A DNA stretch of 64,000 bases, from NCBI GenBank assembly GCA_947179155.2, contig OX359284.1, positions 11,596,432 to 11,660,431 on the forward strand, in the 5' to 3' direction. Position numbers and translations under genes: made by a program. This DNA is from Hedera helix. Its lineage: Eukaryota; Streptophyta; Magnoliopsida; Apiales; Araliaceae. The notes beneath the pieces are model-generated. The model ran no database searches. It was not told the DNA's origin and saw only the letters and a program-made list of their open reading frames with translations. Shown in pieces: positions 48,590 to 58,510 of the stretch (its first letter is position 1; the number at the start of each line of letters is the position of its first letter).

Positions 48590-48970
48590 TATATTATAAA
48601 ATGGGTCAAGTCTAGTACATAAAGACATCAAACTCTCAAACTCAAAACCAAATAATTATGAGAAGAGTTGGCCCTAGGCATTATATACTATACATATTTT
48701 CTTAAGATAATTGATGTATTGAGGGTTGCACGTGAAGTTGATGAATATGAGACCCACACAAGATAACCAAGCCAGAAAGAAGCTAGTCATAAGATAATCC
48801 CTGAAGAAAGCAAGTAAACCAAGGGCAACTATTGGCCCAATTGATAAGTGGTTATTAGTTAAGAAATGGGTAATTTTTGACCATTTAAGAATGGACTGTA
48901 AGTGGATAAGAATGGCTAAGAAGAGTGCTTAATTAGGCCGAAGGACAGCCCGTTCTGATACCGTGTAATC
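48590..48970 (-). mobile_element. Copia-type LTR and primer-site remnant
   Basis: The phrase GTCAAGTCTAGTACATAAAG at about 48603 and the following about 100 bases recur at 54490-54610. At 48952-48962 GTTCTGATACC is the reverse complement of a Met-tRNA primer-binding site, slightly mutated, pointing to a minus-strand element. Its order relative to the LTR piece is rearranged. Confidence 0.5.
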
Positions 48971-49084
48971 TCTGAACAAGCAGCAAACATGGCAAGATAT
49001 TATGCCTCAGTGGAAGATTTAGATACACGCTCTTGCCATTTGTATTTCCAATAAATCAAGGAGTCTCTGAGGAATACACACTAG

Positions 49085-49330
49085 CCTGCGGTTGCATCAC
49101 TAAGGGCTCAAACGAACCAAACTGTTCATGAACATGTCCGGTTTGAATTCAGTTCGATAATATTCAATTCGACTAAGTTATCAAGTCAAGTTTTTTGAGT
49201 TTGATTGATCCATCGAACTTGTTCACGAATCTAGTTCATTCTACAAAGTTCGTAAACAGTTTGAGATCGATTCGATTCATAGGGCTCAAAAACTATTCGA
49301 GAACCATTTAAGTTCGATAAATTTTTTTAA
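49085..49330. repeat. GTTCG-rich repeat, possible hAT-type terminus
   Basis: Starts AGGGCTCAAACGAACC and repeats GTTCA/GTTCG and TTCGA words in the style of plant hAT-derived repeats. No second end or TSD was found. It is followed by a T-run at about 49448-49470. Confidence 0.35.
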
Positions 49331-49736
49331 ATGTTTTTTTATTATTATTATTTTAAAAAAAAAATTCCATGTTGATTTTTAATGAGTTAGATATTATGTA
49401 TTCAGTTTCAAAACTTTTACCAACAATCATTGTTAAATTTGTAATAATTTTTTTTTTTTTTTTTTTTTTTGAGCTCAAGAGCAAAACTATTAAATTTATA
49501 ATTTTAAATTGCATTTTAACTACAAAAAGTAATAGTGTTGGACAATAGATATTATAATAATATAATCGTTTTGTTTCTTACATAAACTTATAAGATACAT
49601 ACAATAAAAATATAACATTAAATCAAGGATAAAATTACTTGCTCGAGTTACTAAAACCGTCAAATTGAGATAGAGATTACTATACTTTCACTAATTATCT
49701 TTTTCTATAAAATAATATATATATATATATATATAT

Positions 49737-49962
49737 GAGAAAGGATCAAGCGCATACCCCCTTTAACGACGGACTAGGCAACGATTTGGTCCATTGTCTT
49801 AGGTTCGCCCGTCTCTAGAGCTTTTAGCGAAGGACAACATATAGCGACAGACAAACATTTAGCGACGGACGAACCTATGGCGACGGCCCAAACCGTCGTC
49901 CGGTCCGTCGCTAAAGGGGGTATGCTTAGTATGTCAAATAAGGGGATATACTATTGATCCTC
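49737..49962. mobile_element. Foldback MITE 1 with TAGCGACGGAC repeats
   Basis: The two ends are inverted (GGATCAAGCGCATACCCCC on the left; on the right the complement reads GGATCAATAG...AAGCATACCCCC). The arms pair over much of their length through GCGACGGAC / GTCCGTCGC repeats. It would form a long hairpin. The superfamily is uncertain. Confidence 0.75.
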
Positions 49963-49963
49963 T

Positions 49964-49964
49964 A

Positions 49965-50001
<37 letters not shown>
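49964..50001. repeat. (CT)n(TA)n microsatellite between two MITEs
   Basis: A CT run merging into a TA run, separating the two foldback elements. Confidence 0.9.
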
Positions 50002-50002
<1 letters not shown>

Positions 50003-50218
50003 CCCCCTTAAAGAGCATACCAAGCATACCCCTTTAAAAAATATACTAAGCATACCTCCTTTAGCAACGGACGGGACGACGGTTTGGTCCGTCGCTATAA
50101 CTTTTAGCGACGGACAACATATAGCGACGGACGAACCTATGGCGATGAACTAAACCGTCATCCCGTTCGTCGCTAAAGTGGGTATGCTTGTATGCTCTTT
50201 AAAGGGGTATGCTCTTGA
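50002..50218. mobile_element. Foldback MITE 2 with TAGCGACGGAC repeats
   Basis: Inverted ends CCCCTTAAAGAGCATACCAA on the left and, as complement, CCCCTTTAAAGAGCATACAA on the right. The core TTAGCGACGGACAACATATA followed by GCGACGGACGAACCTATGGCG is shared with MITE 1, so both belong to one family. Confidence 0.78.
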
Positions 50219-50792
50219 ACCAAGTCATATATATAACCATTATAGTTATTACATAACCATCATACCTATCACTGTGTAAATATTTTTGATAAATGAAAAA
50301 TATTTTATTGATTAGACGAGAAAATTAAAACGCATGACGAGGACAAGGAAGTCCTCTCAAAAGAAATTAAAGAAAACAAGAGGAGAAAGGCTTAATATTA
50401 ATACAGCACTGCCTGCCAATCTCTTTGAAGATCGGACAAAGAAAATCCTCCAAAAGTTCCCATTGCATGAGCCCAACGAGAAGCAAAGAAAGATATTTTA
50501 TCCTAAAGCCACTCAATATTTGTAGTCCAATCGAAAAAAATTCTAACATTCCGCTCAATCAAAATTCCCTACAAAATATTTATTTTTAAGGCATGTAGAA
50601 TGATTATTTTTTATATATTTATTTACCAAGTGAATTTTAAAATTTAGACTTAAATATAAATTACTACATTAAACTATTCATCTTTTTCTACTTCGATGAT
50701 CGACCTTTTAACTTTTCAATCAGATAATCAAATTTTTAATTTTTTCCACTTTAATTCAACTGAGATTCCACATCATAAATTGATGACATGGA
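50219..50792. other. Unassigned sequence
   Basis: Contains overlapping open frames on both strands (50334-50525 plus and 50367-50558 minus, about 63 codons each). The plus product is Lys/Arg-rich; neither shows a recognised domain. No gene is called. Confidence 0.35.
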
Positions 50793-52213
50793 TGATAAAT
50801 AGATTTTTATATCTATTTATTATATATTTTAGACTTAATTATTTGTGAATTTTTAAATAGTTTTAGTATTTTAGGTAATTTATTTAATGTTATGCATTTT
50901 TATTATTTTTAGTAATTTTATATTATTTTTATTTTTGTAGGAAAATTGAAAATCAATGACAAGATGGTAAATAATTAGATGATGATGGCAGAATTTTAAT
51001 TAAGTTGAAGATTAGATAGGCGTGCCTGGCGTGGTAAATGATTAGCATGCGTTGAATGGAACGACGTCGTGGCTTGTCTACTAATGAATTAAGGCGCCCA
51101 GCGCCATGCGCAGAGGGACTATTATGAAAAAGCATCCCGCGCCATACGCGGGCGATTGGTTTAGCTTTGGCGCGTGCAGCTACTGAGTTTAAGTTTAAAA
51201 TGGCTGGATCCCACTGCAACACAAATTCTTGCGACGAGCTTTTATTCTGTGTTGGGTTCCGGCAACAGTGAACAATTAAAGGATTTATTAAAGCCAAGTG
51301 CAATTTGGAAAAGAAAGAAAATTAGGATTTTTATTAGTATTCTAATTCTTATTAGCTTTTGGAATAAATTACGTAGTCTATAAATAGAAGTTTTGAGATA
51401 CAATGAGAAGGATTCTCTTGTACATAGATTCTTATTCTTTTTCTATTATGAGTAGTTAAATTATTGTTTTTGGTTTAAATTAGAGGAAGTCACCGGAGTT
51501 TATACACTGTGAGATCTAATTTATTTTAATTATTCAATTTATATTTTGTGTATTAAATATTCTTATGTGCTTAATTTTTATGATTGATTTGTTTAATTGT
51601 TAGTAGGCCTACTAGCCTATTATGCACATTAATCTACTGCTATTTGTGAAGTAACTAAGTTTAATAATTGTTTTACAGATCAAAAGATTATATCTTAGGA
51701 AGAATATTTATCTACATTAAATACAAACGCGTGACTTGTATTATTTAGTTCAACGATCTCTCTAATTCTTAAAACTGCTATTAAATTAAATCTTTAACAT
51801 GTGTCAAAGGTTGTTTAGTAGTAAAGGTAATTTAAAACACGTGTGTCTACTTAACTAAAATTAAAGAGAGGAGAAAAATTATTACACCCGCGAATAATTA
51901 TTCATACGGTGAATATTCAAAATATTAATTGATTTATTCTTACATCAATGATCAATTGTAAATCCTTGATAGTGGATGTTAACTTAAACTAAGGATTTTT
52001 CTTCTGAATTAATTCATTAAATTACTTGCATCTTTGTTTATTTTAGTTAATATTATTTAAATTACTTTTAATTAAAAACCCCGAAATTCTAGTTTACAAA
52101 ACATAAAATTAAATTAATCATTCTCTGTGGAATCGACTTTTACTTGCACTACTACATATTTATTTCCCAAAGTAAAATTTTATTTTTGGGTGTTTGCGAT
52201 AGCACACCTTACA
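50793..52213 (+). mobile_element. Athila-like solo LTR
   Basis: Starts TGATAAATAGATTTTTATATC and ends near TTTGCGATAGCACACC, aligned throughout with the LTR at 1554-3178. It has no polypurine tract before it and no primer-binding site after it, so it is a solo LTR. A possible TSD is CATGG (50787-50791 and 52214-52218), but it fits the TG end only with one extra base, so the ends are provisional. A palindrome module lies at about 50990-51170 and a TATA box at 51379-51386. The 116-codon minus-strand frame at 50953-51303 is a by-product of the GC-rich module. Confidence 0.75.
51379..51386 (+). promoter_or_regulatory. LTR TATA box
   Basis: CTATAAATAGAAG, downstream of the palindrome module, in the same place as the weaker CTATACATAGAG of the LTR at 1554. 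Confidence 0.6.
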
Positions 52214-52437
52214 CATGGCGTTTTTGGTTCTTATGTGTTAAAATAAGTCATTTGACAAATTTTCTTTTACCATTTATGTAAGTGAAAGGGAAAAATAGTA
52301 ATAAATCATAATAGGTTATTACAAAAAGTAAAATAATAATTGAATAAACAATTAACAAATCAAAATCAACTGATAAAAAGAAATCAAAAAAGTAAATAAA
52401 TAAACACAAAACCAGCCCCTCCCCTAACCGTAATTGA
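52214..52437. other. Short spacer between two LTRs
   Basis: AT-rich; nothing recognised. Confidence 0.5.
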
Positions 52438-52527
52438 TGTTGATATGTGATTTTTATACCTATTTATTGAATATTTTTAGGTTTAATAATTTGTGAGTTT
52501 TTAAGTATTTTATGTATTATTATGTGC

Positions 52528-52591
<64 letters not shown>

Positions 52592-53802
52592 TGTACAAAA
52601 AAGGAAGAAATTAATCCTTGATGGCAAAACGGTAAAAATATGCGGCAAAGGAGGGCCTGACGCGCAATGTGCGGCCAACTGAGATTTCATAATTAAAGTG
52701 CAAAACAACATAGTTTTGGTGGGTGCGAGTTAAGGCCTGTTTGGTTGCACGAATTAGGCGGGATTTTCAGCTTCTTTTTGAGTTCTAATTGGGTTTTTAA
52801 TTCCACTTTTACTTAGGATTTTTATTTTAAGCTACAAATACATTATGCATGACTTCTTGTAGAGAATTAGAGCAAGTATTATTAAACAGATCTGAAGAAT
52901 AATTCAATGCGAAGAATTACAAGAATTGAAGGCAGAGTTTCAGATATCGCGCTTAATATCATATTTTGTTCTCTAAACTCTTTCTTTTATTTTAGTAATT
53001 TGTGAAAATAATGATTTATTTATTGATATTGATTTCTTTTCCAGTTATGTGCTAATTTTTAATTAAGATTGCAATTGAACCCAATGTGTATTTTTTATTG
53101 ATTTGCTTCCTTTTTAATTATTGATGATTATATATGAATTGGTTATCATATTTTGTGTGTTCATATGTAATTACTAACAGTTGGATAATTATTGGGATAA
53201 TTTATATGAAATTGAGAGATGGATTATAGGTTTAGATCTAAATATGATAACATATGTTTGTATTTTCTGCGTTAATGGAATTTATGATTCAAATATAGGA
53301 TAGAGATATACGTATATGCCATATGTAACCTTAAAGAGAATCTGATCTTAAAATCCTTGTTAATTTAATTCACATAGAGATATAGTGATTTATTTAGTTA
53401 GGATGTTCCTTCCAATTCTATTGTCGTAGTGTCAGATTTTAGAATGATTTGTTTATATGACAATCGAGATATGCATATAAATACTATAAATAATTCCCGG
53501 TTAACAAGTTTTATATAATTAATTAATTAAAACGAGAGTGAAAAGATTTAAATGGAGAATTGGGGGAAATTGTAATCTTAAGCCTTTAAAATTTGATTTT
53601 TATCCTTATCATTAGTTTAGTTGTTAATTTTAATTAGATTTTATTTTATAGTTTAATTCAAATGTTTAAATAAAATTAATTTTATATAAAATTAGTACCT
53701 AGTAATTATTATTATTTAATACTATGTGGGAAAAATACCTTACTTGCCACTGTATTGCTATGTGATCGCGTGTGAAAATTCTTAATTAAAAATAGGCAAA
53801 CA
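52438..53802 (+). mobile_element. 5' LTR of a second Athila-like element
   Basis: Starts TGTTGATATGTG and ends GGCAAACA, followed by AGTTTT and a decayed primer-binding site. The first about 80 bases resemble the other Athila-like LTRs. It contains an (ATT)n array at about 52529-52591 and a reduced palindrome module (CGCGCAATGTGCGG at 52662, AAAACAACATAGTTTT at 52688, both mutated). No downstream LTR is visible; the internal part is truncated. Confidence 0.72.
52529..52591. repeat. (ATT)n microsatellite
   Basis: About twenty ATT units. The minus-strand open frame with a poly-Asn tail here is produced by this array. Confidence 0.95.
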
Positions 53803-53808
53803 AGTTTT

Positions 53809-53824
53809 TGGCGTTGTTGCTAAT
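53809..53824 (+). promoter_or_regulatory. Decayed Athila-type primer-binding site
   Basis: TGGCGTTGTTGCTAAT is a C-to-T mutated form of the TGGCGCCGTTGCC site seen at 62617. Athila elements usually have a site complementary to tRNA-Asp. Confidence 0.6.
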
Positions 53825-53946
53825 CAATTAATTTAATAATTATTTTTCAATATTAATTTCAATCAAATTAGTCTTAATTTAAACGTATATTTTTATTATT
53901 TTTATTTTTATTTTTATTTTATTTTGTTTTTATTTCCTTTTCAGAT

Positions 53947-54240
53947 TATGGATGCGTTTAAATTATCAATGGCCTTTTGTGTGGATGGATCAATCACAGG
54001 AGGCAACAGTTGAGTTATTGCAATAACAAGTTGTAACGCTTTCAAGGAAAATTGACGCTCTTGAGAGTCGATCCATGCAGAATATCTACAATCAGACGCA
54101 CTCCAGTTATACCCCAAACTTTTATTATCCGGGTTTGCAAAATCAAGACCAACTCTATGCTCCAAATCTTTCATACCCACCTCCACAGTCACAAGAGCAT
54201 AAATCGAATTTGGAGAAACTTCTTCCCATGTATCATTTGC
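53947..54240 (+). pseudogene. Athila-like gag C-terminal remnant
   Basis: In frame +3 of this stretch the product reads KIDALESRSMQNIYNQ, then NFYYPGLQNQDQLYAPNL and KSNLEKLLPMYHL. This is the linker and post-nucleocapsid part of Athila gag (compare TKKIDALGIQ...NLEEMLAKYM in the copy at 63195-64000). The capsid and zinc knuckle are missing between the leader and this piece, and an in-frame stop precedes it, so it is a deletion remnant of the element whose LTR ends at 53802. Confidence 0.65.
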
Positions 54241-54282
54241 AACTAATATATTCAATTCCTCTTTCCATTGCCTACTGCTAAC

Positions 54283-54440
54283 AATGCTGTTCTACAGCTT
54301 GTTTGCAAGATTTAGGAATAGATGTCTCTCGAATATAGTGACAATCAACTTCACTGTGCTTAACGTGTTCATGGAAAATTGGGTTCTTGATGACGTGAAT
54401 AGCACCAGTATTATAAACATGAATGTATGCTAAGAAGAGT
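54283..54440 (-). pseudogene. Copia RNase H fragment
   Basis: The minus-strand reading gives TGAIHVIKNPIFHEHVKH followed by SEVDCHYIRE, the conserved end of the Ty1/copia RNase H domain, and then TSIPKSCKQAVEQ. Only about 50 residues remain and flanking pol sequence is absent. It abuts the Athila gag remnant on the left and an LTR-like piece on the right, so both elements were cut here. Confidence 0.82.
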
Positions 54441-54477
54441 GTTTAAGTAAGCTCACGGATAGCCCGCTCTAACAGCA

Positions 54478-54612
54478 TGTTAGATTTATAAAATGGACTC
54501 AAGTCTAGTACATAAAGATATCAAACTCTCTAACTCAAAGCCAATTGGCTAGAAAAATTGACCCTAGTCATTATATACTGGACATTTTTTCAAGGTATTT
54601 GATGTGGGACAT
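54478..54612 (-). mobile_element. Copia LTR fragment
   Basis: Starts TGTTAGATTTATAAAATGG just after GCTCTAACAGCA, a mutated reverse complement of a Met-tRNA primer-binding site. It shares about 130 bases (AAGTCTAGTACATAAAGA...) with 48600-48730. Confidence 0.5.
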
Positions 54613-54758
54613 GATATATACTCAACCGCAAACATATAATTGTCAAATTCCATAGAGTTTCAAGCCTAATTAATTTCGTAGTCGACAGTGACATTTCCGG
54701 GTCATGAAATTGAGCCGTTCACATCCCCTTGGATGGAAGACTGATCGTTGTTTATTTC

Positions 54759-54768
54759 TATATATAGA
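54759..54768 (+). promoter_or_regulatory. Possible TATA box
   Basis: CTATATATAG about 30 bases upstream of a GA-rich leader and about 90 bases upstream of the ATG at 54857. The spacing is right for a plant promoter; AT richness makes chance possible. Confidence 0.4.
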
Positions 54769-54792
54769 GATAGGAAAAAGTACAAGGGGAAG

Positions 54793-54796
<4 letters not shown>

Positions 54797-54841
<45 letters not shown>

Positions 54842-54856
54842 GGGAGAGAGAGAGAG
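54797..54856. repeat. (GA)n microsatellite
   Basis: A GA run with a few interruptions, of the kind common in plant 5' leaders. Similar runs lie at about 55071-55090 and 56240-56266. Confidence 0.95.
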
Positions 54857-54907
54857 ATGGTAAAAAGTGGTAGCAGAGCAGGTAATCCTATATATCCTGA
54901 TGATGAG
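54857..54907 (+). CDS. Possible first exon of an unidentified gene
   Basis: An ATG directly after the GA-rich leader opens a 17-codon frame, MVKSGSRAGNPIYPDDE, that meets a strong 5' splice site GAG|GTAAGT at 54908. TATA-like sequence, leader, start and donor are in the right order and spacing for a gene start. No downstream exon on this strand could be joined, and the exons next to it lie on the other strand. It may be the first exon of a gene lost by rearrangement, or chance. Confidence 0.3.
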
Positions 54908-55112
54908 GTAAGTTGTTGTAGAGCTCCTGTATACTCATGACTTTCCTCCAAAACTTGTCAAAATTTACAGCTATAATACAGAAAAGGAGATCTAATGCCA
55001 AAACTTAATAGTTTAATAACTTATCAAAGAACCCTGTAAAAAGATGTTTTCATGTGTATTGACACATGTGCGAGAGAGAGAGAGAGAGAGGAAATGAGGT
55101 GTAGCAGCTCAC

Positions 55113-55178
55113 CCTCCAGCTCGAATAAGCTTAGTTACTTGGCTTCCTGCCCACACCATTGCCATTAACTTGAGAAAT
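55113..55178 (-). CDS. Exon of an unidentified gene (second of a pair)
   Basis: On the minus strand it lies between an acceptor TGATCTGCAG| and a donor |GTGAGC, 66 bases long. It continues the frame of the exon at 55245-55298 across a 66-base intron and encodes FLKLMAMV followed by WAGSQVTKLIRAGG. The splice sites, shared phase and lack of stops suggest true coding sequence with a hydrophobic, possibly membrane-associated segment. I do not recognise the family with confidence. No further exons could be placed to the left, so the gene may be a fragment. Confidence 0.55.
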
Positions 55179-55244
55179 CTGCAGATCACAAGAAATTTTA
55201 TTCAGTTGAAACAGTCAAATAACAACTTAAGAATGAGCTATTAC

Positions 55245-55298
55245 CTTTCTGCAGCTGCAAAATAGCCCATTTTCCCAGGCGCTGGCATGACATAGAAC
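55245..55298 (-). CDS. Exon of an unidentified gene (first of a pair)
   Basis: On the minus strand: acceptor TTTCTAG|, 54 bases, donor |GTAATA. The frame reads FYVMPAPGKMGYFAAAE and then an Arg codon split by the intron (AG|A) into the exon at 55113-55178. The preceding sequence to the right (55299-55480) looks like intron; the next exon upstream was not found. Confidence 0.55.
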
Positions 55299-55479
55299 CT
55301 AGAAAGCAAGTGAAGAAGATCCTTGAAAATGAAAAAAACAAATGCACAATGCGGAGTCGCTGTACACTTTATTGCTTTTGTAGCACCAACTACAAAGTTA
55401 AGAAAATTAATATTTTTAACAAACAGATTTTGCCTGGATGCTAATGATGTGATGTAATCGCCACCTTGGGATTTACATT

Positions 55480-56550
55480 AGATTAAATTCAACTGTGAGT
55501 ACATGTGATTTTGAATGTTACGCAGTATGAAGGTTCATTCCAACTATCAATTCCACATTTTTGAATTAAGGGGATGAATATCATGATGCAGCCTGAATCA
55601 CAGCATATGCTAAAGAACAGCAAGCAAATTCTAGAACACTTTGGTTTTTGCAGATTTATAAAAGGACACCTGATTTTACTTTCTACAAAAAAGTTTAACC
55701 TTGGGGAAATTATCATAATTACTTTTAATTAAATATTTTAGTATTAATATTAATATATAATTTAATTATGATATTAATCAAGTATTATAACTTAAATATG
55801 TCTTAAATATTTTAATTACAATATTAATGTAAAATTAGAATTTTATTGTGTTACAACTTGACAAAAATAAATAAACATTGCTCCAGAAAGAGTTCCTATT
55901 TCTTACTGCAACAAATAAACAAACTACTTAAAATTTATTAGGATATTATCATCATTTTATCAATAAAAGCTAGCTTATTTACTTATTTTCCAAACAACAC
56001 TAACAGTTTTTGGAGAAGCAGACATGACAAACAACAACACGCAATAACTTTTGGAGACACAAAAGTACAAACTGAGAAATGAGAGGTTTTTAAAAACAGG
56101 GCCTATTTATACTCATGAACCTCATTATTTGAATATGTTTTATACTCCCTTAGTTTGGGAATGAGAATCTGTAATGAACTCGATTGAGTGTCACAGAAAT
56201 TGGATGAAACAGAGTAACAGGGGTAGAACTCTTCAAAAGGGTGAGAGAGAGAGAGAGAGAGAGAGACTATCACTCATTCACTACAACTGCTTCTGCGAAC
56301 CTTTAATCATTCTCCTCCTGATTACATTACCAATCAGGCAAACGCCCCCTAACAATAACCATGTATCAAAACAACCACCACAATTACTAATTTCATAATA
56401 GCTATAGAAAATTCTATATTTAATATGCATCACTATAGACTCCTACTTCATTGACTTTTAATCCCCAAATATTAAAATTAGCATATGATATACAAGACAT
56501 AAATTTTTTTCAATATACTTTTTCTAGTAATTGGCATTTAAAGTTAAATA
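55480..56550. other. Intron-like or intergenic sequence
   Basis: AT-rich, with a GA run at about 56240-56266. No exon with matching phase could be placed. A minus-strand 75-codon frame at 55489-55716 has no recognised domain. Confidence 0.35.
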
Positions 56551-56803
56551 CTCCATCCGTTTCAAAATATATGATCATTTTTTACTTTTTGAAGTCAATA
56601 TGAGATCTCTTCAACGTCAAAATTGATAGGAATTCATTTAATTTTAGGCAATACAACTATAAAAATTGTAAACCATGTAAAAAGTACAAATAGTTACAAG
56701 ATTTTTGGTATTAAAAAAGTTAAATGAATCACATCAATTTTGAATTTGAAAAAAAAATACTGATGTTAAAATAACTTCAGCTTTTATTTCAGAACAGATG
56801 GAG
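56551..56803. mobile_element. Stowaway-like MITE (Tc1/mariner type)
   Basis: TA target duplication at 56549-56550 and 56804-56805. Terminal inverted repeats are CTCCATCCGTTTCAAAATA on the left and, as complement, CTCCATCTGTTCTGAAATA on the right. Length 253 bp, the usual size for Stowaway elements. Confidence 0.88.
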
Positions 56804-56840
56804 TAATAGAAAGAATCATCCAGAAGAAATGATGCAGGAC

Positions 56841-57569
56841 TAGAAATGCACAACAGGCCAGGCCAGGCCGGGGCTTTTTCCGTTGACCAGGCCAGGCCTT
56901 GACTTTTAGACCTGCAGGCCGGGCCAGGCTTCTCAAAAAAAAATGGGGCCTGTTGAGGCCTGCGGGCCAGGCCAGGCCAGGCCTAGACCGAGAGAGGGAC
57001 AGAGAAGAAAGAGAGAATGAGGGAGCCCCGAAATCGCCGGTTGCAGATTTTTTTGTACGAACGTGTACAAAATTACAAATCAAGAAGACCAAATATTGAA
57101 AAATTCTTAAATTCATCAAAATCATCATTTTTCATAGTTTTTAGTAGTGCTGCATAAAAATTAGAAATGACCCACAGTGAAAATGATTATATAATTATAT
57201 AATATAGGGTGGTTTGCAAATCACCATTACCCCAATTTGAATTAAATATTCACTCACAGACTAATAATCATATTATAATATAATATGATAGGAGAAAGAG
57301 GAATACAATTTAGTATTTAGTGTATCCCAGTTCAGTATTCTTGTCACTTTACTAAAAATCAAGGTAGACTTTAGCCAGGCCAGGCCAGGCTTTTGACCAG
57401 GCCAGGCCAGGCCGGGCCAAACTTTTGCCCAGGCCGGGCCAGGCTTTTTCCCAGACCAAGCCAGGCCGGGCTTTTGCACTCAAATCGTGGCCTGTTTAAA
57501 GCCTGCAGGCCGGGCCAGGCCGGACCAGGCCAGATCAAGGCCAGGCTGCGGGCTTTTTGTGCATGTCTA
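56841..57569. mobile_element. Non-autonomous hAT element 2
   Basis: Perfect 8-bp TSD TGCAGGAC (56833-56840 and 57570-57577). Terminal inverted repeats are TAGAAATGCACAA and TAGACATGCACAA (complement). Dense GGCCAGGCC / GGCCGGGCC motifs fill both ends, giving long but meaningless open frames (56784-57128, 57371-57748). Length 729 bp, with no transposase. Confidence 0.93.
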
Positions 57570-57577
57570 TGCAGGAC

Positions 57578-58074
57578 AAACGTGGGGAAACTTGATTGTA
57601 AATGTTGTTCTAGAAGTGAATTGGGAAGCAAGAGAAACACCAATTGAGGGACTGTTTGTGTTGGGAAAGAAAAAGGAAAGGTTATGGGGAAGTGAAGATA
57701 TTTGAAACAAGTACTTGATTTCACTTGAGTCAACATTTTCCATTTCATCCCACTTAAAAATTACTCTTGCAATACTATTTATACTATTACTATGACACTT
57801 ATAGAGTCGCTCCATTAATTGCCAGTTGACCAATTACATGTACATGAACCATAAACATATAACAAGACATTAGTAAATCCAACATAGATGTACATACATG
57901 TATTTTCAAACACAATACCATATACCTAATTAATGAAATACATGAACTATGAATATGGCATCATCAAAAAAAATTCTACCAAGAAGTTACATCACAACAG
58001 TTTGCTGGGATTGTTTAGTATAAAAGAATATATTTTGAAATTTGAATCTAAGGTTAAAGTGCAGAAAATAAGAC
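57578..58074. other. Unassigned sequence
   Basis: No supported gene. Confidence 0.4.
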
Positions 58075-58510
58075 AAGAAAATAGAAGAATTTTAAGTCTA
58101 GAGTTAATTAATGAGGGTGGGCTGGAGAGACGAAAGATCCACAAAGGTATGAATAGGTTGATTAAGGAGAGTTATGGGGAGGAAAATAGGCGAAAACGAC
58201 ACGACAGTAGGAAAAATATTTTTCTCAAAGTAGGGTAGACAAACCTATCAAATGTCGTACTAGTCTGAGAGAGCGTCCACTCTCTCGACAATCTTGTTCT
58301 CATAACCACCAAGCCATGCCCTTAAACAGATATCCCAATATTATGTCCAGGCAAGGCCCTCTGCTAAGAGCCTCAGAAGATGTTGAGTCTTCATCACAGG
58401 TGTTCCTTAGCCCAGGTGTCTGTTACTCATGATGTCATAGAAGAATACCATGTGGCCGAACATGCGAAGCCCACATGGCAGAATTCGTAAGGCCCGCATT
58501 GAAAGTAGTA
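58075..58510 (-). repeat. Left arm of a large inverted repeat
   Basis: The reverse complement matches 60030-60595 in stretches: the GCCATGTGGGCTTC...GGCCACATGG region, the CTAAGGAACAC...GAAGACTCA region, the GAGAGAGTG...CTCTC region and the TGTCTACGC/TGTCTACCC to TCTAGAGTTAATTA region. It lacks about 110 bases present in the right arm. The 101-codon frame at 57933-58238 falls partly in it and is not a gene. Confidence 0.8.

Noticed and set aside
49737..50218. CACTA transposon
   Set aside because: GCGACGG words are suggestive, but no CACTA termini or 3-bp TSD were seen.
52520..52711. Minus-strand frame with a poly-Asn tail
   Set aside because: Product of the (ATT)n microsatellite.
54704..54940. 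78-codon frame with an RE-repeat
   Set aside because: Product of the (GA)n microsatellite; only its last part, after the ATG at 54857, is considered as a possible exon.
56784..57748. Overlapping frames of up to 125 codons rich in Gly, Pro, Trp and Arg
   Set aside because: They follow the GGCCAGGCC arrays of the hAT element on both strands.
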